NCBI GenBank assembly: GCA_025093985.1
Contig: JACAAK010000003.1
Location: 744,001-808,000 of the forward strand
From: Calvatia gigantea
Taxonomy: Eukaryota; Basidiomycota; Agaricomycetes; Agaricales; Lycoperdaceae
DNA: 64,000 nt
Direction: 5' to 3'
Of the stretch, positions 54,571 through 64,000 are shown one piece after another; the stretch's first letter is position 1; each line of letters starts with the position of its first letter. The position numbers and the translations under genes were made by a program. The notes under the pieces are model-generated. The model saw only the letters and a list, made by a program, of their open reading frames with translations. It ran no database searches and was not told where the DNA came from.

Positions 54571-55322
54571 CCATCCCCCTATTGCAAAGATGTACTAGGA
54601 CTCCACTTAAGATCAAATGGCGGCCGAGGCCACTACCATTACAAGGAGCCTAGCTTGGTGGTCTCAAGGAAGGACTTATACTAGAAGTCATTCAAGACGA
54701 ACCCACCTATCCGTTATAGATAGCTGGCCTGATGTGGGTTTTTCCATCGGAATTCTTTAAATCTGAACAATTCATGCTGGTGGCCACGGATTCGAATGGT
54801 GCATCAATGCATCAAATTTACACAGTAAAGGCCTGGATCGCATATAGGTTCATCTTGATATGGTTGTTGAGACAACAAATTGATGCGGAGAACATCAGGA
54901 AGTCATATAATAGTACCACCCTTGACAGTGGGTGTCATCAAATGGCTCCAATCACCGTCATGTCCTTCTGGTTTCTCCAACTGCTACACTTGCCTCTTTG
55001 AGTTAAGCTTCAGGTACTAGACCACTGTAAGGACAACCTGCAGTCAGGATGGGCCAAGTGGTGCAAGGCTCTCACAAGATGGGCAAAGTAAATGAGTGGG
55101 TAACTGTGAGGAAATCCTTAGTTATATTACAAATATGTATACAGACTACTTGCCTGCAGGGGAATCCTTAGAAAATCAGATAAGGATTCTCTGCAGGTGT
55201 ACAGGTTGATATATACTACTCTACTGTCCATTGTTCTATTGTTTTACTATGTATGTAAGTCCATCATTGTCCTTTGAGATCTCCAGTTGTTGTTCATATC
55301 TGCACTGTTGAGATGAGTACAC
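54571..55322. other. Intergenic with a hairpin
   Basis: No domain-bearing frame. A near-perfect stem (CCTGCAGGGGAATCCTTA at 55153-55170 with TAAGGATTCTCTGCAGG at 55181-55197, loop about 10 nt) stands out. Confidence 0.4.
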
Positions 55323-55865
55323 TGTTGAATCTCGCTCCGTACCACTACGTTGGTTCAGTCTATTTATAGCTGAAACGGGGTTCGAGTATTTCACCTTCAG
55401 AGGGTCGATAATAACGGACACTATTATGGACTACGCATGTAGGATACCGCACTGTAAGTAGCAGGTAGATACTACGCATGGAACCTTCTAGTACATGCGG
55501 ACATGCACAGTATGCACACATTATGCTACTGGTAGTTAGACCTCACCCGTATAAGGGTTTAGAGTGCACAGACCAGGGACTATTAGTATATAATACCTAT
55601 GTAGATTCCCTGTATGTAATCCCTTTGGATACGCCCTTTGGCGTAAGACACTATGTCTTCTATCCTCTACGCTAGCTTCTCTAAGCATCGCTTCCCTTCT
55701 CCTCAAGACTCTCTGAGTACGCTGGTATAAGCAGGACTATGTCCGCTACCATGCACCTCTCCTACTGGACCGTCTCCCGGATGAATACGACTACCCTCCA
55801 CCACTGACGCCTACACGCTTAGGTAGTGTGAACTTATATTGGGATGTCTACTCGTTCTCTCAACA
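55323..55865 (-). mobile_element. LTR, inverted copy of the 58853-59400 family
   Basis: On the minus strand it starts TGTTGAGAGAACGAG (55865) and ends GAGCGAGATTCAACA (55323), so it has TGTTGA/TCAACA ends. Over its length it matches the solo LTR at 58853-59400, e.g. CCTGGTCTGTGCACTC and TTATTATCGACCCTCTGAAG. No 5-bp target duplication is seen at its borders (TACAC versus GGTTA). It therefore may belong to a larger, now degenerate element, or has been rearranged. Confidence 0.8.
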
Positions 55866-58557
55866 GGTTATGGGCCCCGACCGCCGCTCACTCGGACCGC
55901 GTTAGCACGCTGGTAGAGTTTGAGGAGGCTACGGTCGCTTTCAACCTGGGAGACAGTGGTGCCTTTGGTCCACTTGATACCCTGTCTGACCCATGTTGTG
56001 AACGCGTGCACTACGCACAGCAGTCCTACATGATGCTGACACGTTGTTACCCGTTCTTGGTTTTTAATCTGGCAAACCGTCATCTCCGGTCTGGTTCGAC
56101 CGCTTTAGGTCCGCTCCCCATTCTGGGTTGCAGCAGAACTGTTCCGCTATGGTTGCTCCACCTCTGTTCTGGTATCCTCTCTGATCGACGACGATGCTTT
56201 GGGCTTTCTGGGATTCTCTTCAGATCCGCCTCAGTAATTTACTATATGATGTATCATTTACGCTGAGCACTATGCTCCGCTTTGCTGGTAATTAGCTGGT
56301 CTTCGTGACCGCAATGAATACCGCAGTGTCAGGCAAATTATAAGTCTTGTGTTCTTGTGTTCCAAGTCGACTGGGCAAGTCCCGCCTTGAATAGAATAAC
56401 ACACCACGAGCATATACCTGAGCTATTTGACCCACTTAAGCTGGCAGCTATAAGCCGCTAAGGCCCGCTTAATCAAATAAAGCTGGGATATAGATAATAT
56501 CTTTGAGAAGTCCGCCGTTCGTTCCTCCGCTTTAGGCTTCAACGCTTTACCCCTTCCACGTCTATTCGACCACCGCTTTACTCTTTCCACGGATAGCTCA
56601 CGCGCTATAAGCGCTTTATGCCATGCTAAGGCAGTGGGCCGCTACATTTGCAGCGCTTAAGTTGCAGCAGCATTTGCAGCATTCGCAAAAATATCCAAAG
56701 AAGATAGCAAGGAGAAGAACGCTAATTGCGTCCTTGCAGCTGGGAAATAAGGGGAGAAGGATAATGAGCTGGTAATACCGCCATTATGTCGTTTCAGGAA
56801 ATACTTCAGAATATAGTTTAAATATGCCGCTGGCTCAAGCGATTGCCGCCATATACTATTTCTCTTATAGAGGAGCCGCGTCGCTATATATCGCGCCCTG
56901 CTTCTAGCATCAACGTTCCTTCACTTGTGTTAAGCGCATGTCTACGCGCCCAAGTTTGAAGACCTGTTTTAAGTCAGAGCATGGACGAGCACGTTAAAAA
57001 TGCTTTGTCCGCCAACTACAGGAATAACAATGATTGCTTTAAGGAAGTTTGACTTTATGGAAGTCGCCATCCACGATTAGGACTCGAGCGCACCATTTAG
57101 CAACTATAATTGAGAAAGAGGATGTGTATAGCACCATACGATGCAACACGCCGACGAATTCCTGAAGAAATCCTTTAGACCGCTCTTTATGGAGCTTGGC
57201 GCCGGAGGAGTTCTTGTGTCGCCATCTTCAGATGTCGCTGACCTTGATACCAATGGATGGATATACGGTAGTACTTTCGACTTCATACTCCTTGAAAAAT
57301 GCTACGAATAACGGTGTGCCGCATGAGATGAAAGCGCTGGCTATAAATCCTTTTCTATGCAACAAGTGAGAAATCCTTACGGATCATATGAAGATGATAG
57401 CGGGAGCATGTCGCTCTATTCACTAGAGAAGAATATCCTTTACAGGATCTCGTGAATTGCATCATTACAAAGAAAGGAAATTACGACACGTCTAGGAATT
57501 AGCAGAATAGCTCCCAACGTATAACGGTTGAGCTTCAGCACTGTGTCACCAAGTTTAATTCTTAGACCTCGCCGCTTTACATTAGGCTTGAGGCAAGAAA
57601 CTGGAATCCTACGGGAACGACAAGTATCTGAACTGCTTTCATATTCCAGCATTAGTCTATGACATTAGGGATGAAAGATTTGTAGCGCCACATTAGTGTG
57701 CGGCCGATCTATATCGAGAAAATCTTATAACGTATGTCCTCGAGTGTAATACTTTTGAGGCAATCGTTAAAGGTCACCACCTTTGCAATAAGTCATGCAG
57801 AGTCGTTTTCGTTCACCCAATCTCATCGTTGTACACGAACTTGCGATTAAAAGCAAGGAGATGAATGGTTGTTGAACATTACGCCTACTAGACTATATCG
57901 TTTGACATCATCGAACAGAACTTCCCAAGATTATGCCTTCTCCACTCGTCTTTCATGACTTGTCGAGATGATTGCATTATTTCATCGCCACTCTGGATTA
58001 TTTCATAAGGGAAATTGCATCAGTACCTTTATCCAGAATTCTTATACGAATATCCTCGTCCTCGAGCGTAATACTCGGACTTGATGGAATTGCTAGTCGT
58101 CAATTACGATGCTACTCTATGACTTCTTATCTCATGATGATAATTGTCCTCCTTCGAAAGAAGTTATGAGGCTCTAAGATTCATTAGAGAAACCTCTACA
58201 GTATAGCTGACAATGGCCAATGTCGCAACTGATTATGGAGGAGAGTTTGTCTAAACGAGAGCAATAGCAAACATTCGTGGCATGAATAACCCGCTTAAAC
58301 CTCCTACTCCCAATGCTTTCGCAACGGTTGATGTAGAGAGACTGATCCGCACTACACTTTGAGAGCCTAAAAGCTTTATGGCAACGGGAATGTCTTATCC
58401 ATCTCAGAAAAATGCTGCAGCCACAATGGGTTACACAAGAAACAACTGTAATATATGCAATCACTAATGTCTTAGCAATGTCCTTTCTCAATTTTAAGCA
58501 AAGGGAATGAGTATTTCAAGGACAACTCAATGATTTGTAGGGAGGTGTCATTTTGGC
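55866..58557. other. Degenerate repeat-like sequence, no intact gene
   Basis: No frame longer than about 140 codons, and none with a clear domain. Around 58200-58440 (plus strand) a broken frame reads ATDYGGEFV..., later PPTPNA...VERLIRTTL and KNAAATMGYTRN. This is vaguely like a copia-type integrase (DNGGE...TPQ.NG..ER..RT...A..L.NR). I regard this as a weak hint of a decayed retroelement between the two LTRs. Confidence 0.3.
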
Positions 58558-59549
58558 TGTTACAAACTTACCACATCCCCAGACTCTTCCTATTTGTGTA
58601 TTAACTATATCCCTTACTATATTACCTTTTCTCCTTGGACTTACTTATCTCCACTTCTCTATCTTTATTTATTAACACATGTAGTTCTGTTGTAAACTCT
58701 AGTCTATTTTCATATCAGCTCTGTACTTGTCTGCATTCCCTCCTAGCCATGTACCTGTTTCAGTTATTCCTGCCTGCACGATCCCCAAGCTCTGACTCAT
58801 AACTACTACACCATAGTTGTTGGACATTTCATGTAGTTATCTCCATCCATTCTGTTGAGAGAACGAGTAGACATCCCAATATAAATTCACACTACCTAAG
58901 CGTGTAGGCGTCAGCGGTGGAGGGTAGTCGTATTCATCCGGGAGACGGTCCAGTAGGAGAGGCGCATGGTAGCGGACATAGTCCTGCTTATACCAGCGTA
59001 CTCAAAGAGTCTTGAGGAGAAGGGAAGCGATGCTTAGTGAAGCTAGCGTAGAGGTAAGAAGACATATAGTCTTACGCCAAAGGGCATAGCCAAAAGGCAT
59101 ACATATTACAATGCTACATAGGGTATATATACTAATATCCCTGGTCTGTGCACTCTAAACCCTTATACGGGTGAGGTCTAACTACCAGTAGCATAATTGG
59201 AGCATACTGTGTACAACGCATGTACTAGAAGGTTCCATGCAGAGGGTATAACCGACTACCTAAAGGGCAGTACAACTACTGCGTATGTAGTCCGTAATGG
59301 TCCGTTATTATCGACCCTCTGAAGGTGAAATACTCGAATCCCATTTCAGCTATACATAAATAGACTGAACCAACGTAGTGGTACGGAGCGAGATTCAACA
59401 CATTCAACTGGATGTTCTTTCTGTATTTAAGCATACATACATACTCCTGTATTCGGTATGCTTAACCACCTCAGTTCCTCTTCCCTTACTCACCCTCAAG
59501 TCTTAGCCTAAGTTGCAACCTGAGGTTAACTCAGACTAAGGTCGTAACA
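58558..59549 (+). mobile_element. 5' LTR of the Ty3/gypsy element, interrupted by a solo LTR
   Basis: It begins TGTTACAAACTTACC (58558) and ends GGTCGTAACA (59549), so it has TGTTAC/GTAACA terminal inverted repeats. A foreign 548-bp LTR plus its 5-bp target duplication lies inside; removing them leaves about 439 bp. The internal region with gag begins about 80 bp downstream. The primer-binding site after 59549 (TTTGGTTAAGCATCC) is not one I can assign to a tRNA. The 3' LTR is outside the window, so the LTR assignment rests on the end repeats and position. Confidence 0.62.
58853..59400 (+). mobile_element. Solo LTR nested in the Ty3/gypsy 5' LTR
   Basis: 548 bp with TGTTGA...TCAACA ends, flanked on both sides by CATTC (58848-58852 and 59401-59405), a perfect 5-bp target duplication. 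No internal region is present, so it is a solo LTR left by LTR-LTR recombination. It is the same family as the inverted LTR at 55323-55865. Confidence 0.88.
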
Positions 59550-59629
59550 TTTGGTTAAGCATCCCCACCTCACCTTGCAAGGAGTAGGCTGAAAATAGGC
59601 CTGAACAGAAACAACCTAGGAGCTAGTAT

Positions 59630-60750
59630 ATGAGCTCGAACCCAGATGAATACAGAGAACCAAATCTCGAAGTCACTGATGATGAATCCAAAACATCAGA
59701 TGAAGAAGAAGCAGGGAACCCTGAAGTACCTGAAGAAACACACAACGAACCCAGAATAAACCCAGCAGAAGAAGAAGTGTTATCAGAACTTCTAAATGAA
59801 CTCGACCTAGCAGAGGAAGAGATAGCCCATCAGGAGAAGTCAGATGAATCAAGCTCGGATGAAATAGAATCAGAAACCGACTCCAACATGACCGACAATG
59901 CAGTAGTGCCTGCAACAACACCCAGTGGGAAAGGCCTAGTACCAGACCCAGGATTTTTTGACGGTACCTGCACCAAGTTCAATGATTGGTGGAGAGCAAT
60001 GATGCTCTTCATGAAGTTCAACAAGATAGTCTCGGCAGATGATAAAGCTATAGCAGTCCTAGCCAGACTGCGAGGAGAAACTGCAGGAGCATATGCAGCT
60101 ATGAGAGCACCAGCCATCCTGGAATCTAAAGACTCAGTAGATTGGAAGGTCTTCTCCGAGGAATTTAGAAGGACCTTCTCAGACAACGCCTCAAACAGCA
60201 AAGCAGAATGGCAGATTGAAAAATTCAAACAAGGAAACTGAAACACTGCCAACTACCTAATCGAATTTGAGGTGTTGAAAAGCAAGGCCAAGACCAATAG
60301 CAAGCACACTACAGTATGTTCCTACTTAGGAAGAATGCCCGACAAGATATCATACATATGATCACAGGCTATCCACCTTCAGCCAGACTGGACACATATG
60401 TTGAATGGAAAGAAGCCATATTATCTGTTAGACAAGGATATAAAGCATCCGAATACCAAGGAGACAGGAAGATGAACACTGGCACCACCTATAGAGGAAT
60501 GGGTGAACCCATGGAGATAGGAAGCAGGTGTCACGTCTTTAATGACAAAGGAGAACCGAAGTGCTACAACTGCGGCATTTTTGGCCACATTGCCAAGGAT
60601 TGCAAAAAGCCCAAGGAGTTAATATGCTACAATTGCAGAAAAAAGGGACACATAGCCAAAGCCTGCACCGTGCCCAAGAAGATCCAAGTCTGAGGAGTAG
60701 AAGAGGCTACTGATGAAGAAGGGAAGGATTTTTCCGAAGACTCCAAGTAG
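59630..60750 (+). pseudogene. Ty3/gypsy gag, broken
   Basis: Capsid/nucleocapsid polyprotein of a fungal retrotransposon. It starts MSSNPDEYREPNLE with an acidic N-terminal part, then GLVPDPGFFDGTCTKFNDWW and a helical capsid region (FSEEFRRTFSDN). A TGA at 60239-60241 interrupts it where relatives continue, and a one-base frame change follows before FLLRKNARQDII (about 60316). The nucleocapsid part has two zinc knuckles of the Cys-X2-Cys-X4-His-X4-Cys type, CYNCGIFGHIAKDC and CYNCRKKGHIAKAC. It ends with a second TGA (60691-60693) and a TAG near 60750. The pol frame is a different phase. Not functional as it stands. Confidence 0.85.
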
Positions 60751-63700
60751 GCGCTACCTCGAGAGTCAAAAAGCTTGTATCTAGGATATCAGACAAATTC
60801 TACACGATTCCTCAGAGAAGAAAGCGCAAATTAAATCTAAAAGGGAAAATACAAACGGCCAGGAAGGAGATAACAGTCAACACCATCATAGACTCAGGGT
60901 GCACAACCAGCAGCATCAGTAAAAAACTAGTAGATGAAGAAAGGCTCCCGACCCGGAAATTGGAACAGCAAATTTTGGTACTCAACATGGATGGAACACC
61001 TAACCAAGGCGAAAGGGTAACAGAGACCACCACAATCAACATTGACATCCAGGGACATAAAGAACAAATTGAGGTCTCAGTCGTACAGCTACAAGACAGA
61101 GCAGAAGTCTTCCTAGGATATGATTGGCTAGTCAAACACAACCCAGAGGTAGATTGGAACAATGGAGAAATCAAGTTCACCTGATGTCCTCCAGGCTGTC
61201 AATTCTCCCATCGGAACATTCTTATCACTGAAAAATTACAAAGCATAGCCACTACAGAAGACCTATGGGAGGAAGAAGATGAACTAGACCCGACCAAACT
61301 GGAAGACCTACCAGACTATGTACAACTGTTCATGCACTTATTCAACAAAACAACATTTGACAAACTCCCAGAGCAAACCAAATGGGACCACGAGATAGTC
61401 TTGATGGAAGATGCCCCAAAAGAAATAAGTGCAGGGACATATAACATGACGGTTAAAGAACAGGACAAACTCAAGTCATTCATCAAGGAAAACCTAGAAT
61501 CAGGACAAATATGGCCATCGAAATCCCCATATGCAGCACTGACATTTTTCATCTCAAAGAAAGACAGATCCAAAAGGCTAATCCAAGACTACAGATGACT
61601 AAACAATGTGGTAATCAAAGATAAAACACCATTACCAAGAATCAGCAAAGTAATTGACAAGCTTGGAAAAGCAAAATACTTTAATAAGTTGGACATCATT
61701 TGAGAATACAACAATGTCAGGATCAAAGAAGGAGACAAATGGAAGGCCACCTTCCTCACTAATGAAGGACTCTTTGAACCAACAGTCATGTATTTTGGCC
61801 TAAGCAACTCACCAGGAACGTTCTCCAGGATAATGACAAGCATCTTCCACGACCTCTTACAAAATGGAGACATTGTAAACTATATGGATGACTTTGCCAT
61901 CCCAGGAGACACCAAAGAACAACTAAAAGAGCAGACAATACGATTTCTGGAATGAGTAGCCCAGTACAACTTATGCTTCAAGCAAACCAAGTACATCTTC
62001 GATGCAGAAGAAATCCCAATGTTAGGAGTTCGGGTAGGACATGGATGAATCGAAATGGAGGAAGACAAAGTAAAAACGGTGCGAAAATGGCCCAAATCTA
62101 GGAATGCCAAAGGGGTGGAAAGGTTCCTGGGTTTCGCAAACTACTATCGATGTTTCATCAAAAACTTCAGTACAATTGTGGGGCCCTTGAACAAACTCAA
62201 AGGAGCAACTACATGGGGATGGACACAAGAGCACCAAGACTCATTCAACCGACTCAAGAAATGTATCACCGAAAAACCTGTCCTAACATTACCACAAAGA
62301 CATGGCCAATTCAGAGTAGAAGTTGATGCATCGGACTATGCGTTAGGAGGGGTCCTTTCACAATTACAAGGAGATAAATGGCATCCAATCGCTTTCACAT
62401 CATGGACACTGTCACCGGCAGAGCAAAACTATGAAATATACGACAAAGAATTACTAGCCATTGTCCATGCCCTGAAAGAATGGAGACACTACCTCCTGGA
62501 TGCTGAGGAATGATTCGAAATCTGGACTGACCATGAAAATCTCAAGTATTATTGAGAACCACAGAAACTAAACAGATGACAAGCATGGTGGTACCTACGG
62601 CTGCAAGACTATGACTTCACGCTATGACATGTGCTGGGAAAAACAAACATGAAAGCCGATCTGTTATCCCGAATCTACCAAATGCCAGGAGGACAAGAAG
62701 ATAAACTAGTCACTATGATCCAAGAAAGCTGGCTACAGATGGAAGGCACAGACAGCACAGTACTCTTATGGGCAGAATTGTTTATCGAACCAAACTTCCT
62801 AAAATGAATCCAAGGCCGAACCCAATGAGAAACAATGGTCCTAACCGAGCTACAGAAACAAGGATCCCAGCTCATTGAAGATGGTGGAGTAATCTACAAA
62901 CAGAATAGTGCATATGTCCCACCTGACCAGAAACTACGAGAAGAAATCCTAATACAGTACCATGACACCCCAGACACAGGACACCTGGGACAACACAGGA
63001 TGACAGAACTGATCAGCTGAGACTACTGGTGGCCATCAATATGAAAGGATATAAAAAGATATATCCGAGGATGCCAAGCCTGCCAAAAAAACAAGTCAAG
63101 AATGAAGCTGCTCAAAACACCACTACATCCCCTCCCAATACCAAATGGACCTTGGGAAGAAATCAGTGTCGACATGATCAGACCACTGCCAGAGTCTAAT
63201 GGAAAAGACGCAATACTAGTCATTGTAGACTGCTTCACAAAAATGATATGACTCTCAGCAACAACCATGGATGCGTCATCCAAAGATGTCGCAAGGATAT
63301 ATTGAGATGAAATATGGAAGCTACACGGACTACCAAGGAAAGTACTTAGTGACCAAGGACCTCAATTCGCATCAGAATTCACCAAGGAGTTATTCAAGGG
63401 ACTCAGCATTGAACAAAATCTATCAACAGCATACCATCCACAAATAGATGGACAAACCGAACACATCAACAGGGAAGTGGAAACCTATATCCACCTATAC
63501 TGCAACTATGACCAGGATGACTGGGCAGAATGGCTCCCCATTACAGAATTTCAGTACAATGACAAGCAACATGGAGGAACACAGGAAACACCATTCTTCC
63601 TAAACTATGGAAGGAATCCATGGAAAGGCAAGAATGAGCCGACAACGAACAATCCCATTGCTACAATGTTCCTGGAACAACTACAGGCCACCCAAGACAA

Positions 63701-64000
63701 TGCCTCATCAGCACTACAGATATACCAAGAAAAGATGAAACAACAACATGACTGCAGTAGAACCCACACCAGCACATATCAAATAGGAGATAAAGTATGG
63801 TTAGAGAACACCAATATCCATACCAATCAATCATCAAAGAAGCTAGGCCAAAAACAGTATGGGCCTTTCCTTATTAAGGAAAAAGTAGGGGAAGCAGCAT
63901 ATCGGCTGACACTACTGGACGGATGGGCTATCCATGATGTATTCAATGAACAGCTCCTGACACCAGCACACCAGGCAGAGTTCCTGAGTCAAAAACAACC
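60751..64000 (+). pseudogene. Ty3/gypsy pol (PR-RT-RNaseH-IN), broken by TGA codons, cut by window edge
   Basis: All domains lie in one phase. Protease: NTIIDSGCTTSS (active-site DSG). Reverse transcriptase: KRLIQDYR, LPRISKVIDKLGKAKYF, MYFGLSNSPGTF and NYMDDFAI (catalytic YMDD). RNase H: FRVEVDASDYALGGVLSQ. Integrase: HDTPDTGHLGQHRM with CQACQKN (zinc HHCC), ISVDMI, LSDQGPQFAS and YHPQIDGQTEHINREVE (DDE region). A C-terminal KLGQKQYGPFLI and AYRLTLLDGWAIHDVFNEQLL follow, typical just before a chromodomain, which would lie past 64000. I count fifteen in-frame stops (first 61182-61184, last 63303-63305), all TGA and none TAA or TAG. Where the family pattern is known to me they fall on arginine positions. 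No frameshift is seen in this part. Confidence 0.9.

Noticed and set aside
55866..58557. Copia-type element between the two LTRs
   Set aside because: Only a faint integrase-like stretch near 58.2-58.4 kb could be read, with stops and no second domain; not enough to call an element.
60751..64000. Reassignment of TGA to a sense codon (alternative genetic code)
   Set aside because: Host genes here (XPF, Rtf2 and the ELP6 model) end with TGA, and other Arg substitutions in the element match CpG decay. Mutation explains the pattern better.

Overview
The window looks like nuclear DNA of a mushroom-forming basidiomycete (Agaricomycetes). The coding regions are broken by many short introns of about 45-75 nt with GT/AG borders. 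The families present are typical of that class: F-box proteins with the Val-Cys-Arg-Arg-Trp signature, DUF6535 membrane proteins, UstYa/DUF3328 oxidases and large basidiomycete membrane-protein families. No prokaryotic, CRISPR, tRNA or rRNA feature was recognised. All exon joins were inferred by reading; none is confirmed by transcripts.

Layout. 0.6-7.8 kb is a gene-dense housekeeping block: an F-box protein, a PhzF-type isomerase, a CIR-N/LENG1-like protein and, divergently, the XPF/Rad1 repair endonuclease. 8.6-22.8 kb is a decaying array in which DUF6535 genes alternate with a second unnamed membrane-protein family. Only one DUF6535 copy (16.1-18.6 kb) looks intact. ELP6 sits inside this array, and so do three copies of a ~150-bp inverted-repeat element. 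One pseudogene carries a clean 91-bp internal inversion. 22.9-34.2 kb holds an S10 carboxypeptidase, a small zinc-ligand protein, Rtf2, an alpha/beta hydrolase, an F-box protein and a basic RS-like nuclear protein.

34.5-45.5 kb is the most interesting region. It contains an aldo/keto reductase, two multi-pass membrane proteins, two UstYa-family oxidases, a 70-residue secreted peptide with an aromatic tail between arginines, and a class I methyltransferase. I read it as a candidate ribosomal-peptide (dikaritin-like) cluster. The sequence shows the families and their proximity; the joint pathway is inference.

46.0-54.6 kb holds an F-box/LRR protein, the branched-chain ketoacid dehydrogenase E2 subunit, a membrane-anchored SDR and a degenerate GtaA-like glutaminase with a C-terminal membrane helix. 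55.3-64.0 kb is repeat-rich. It has an inverted LTR, about 2.7 kb of degenerate sequence, and a Ty3/gypsy element whose 5' LTR carries a solo LTR of the same family as the inverted one. The gag-pol body is broken by frame changes and by in-frame stops in pol that are all TGA. Those stops fit CpG deamination of arginine codons. The element runs off the right edge.

Several otherwise good genes (XPF, the S10 carboxypeptidase, DUF6535 copy A) are each out of frame by one extra base inside a short homopolymer. Base-level assembly error is therefore a real alternative to mutation for those.
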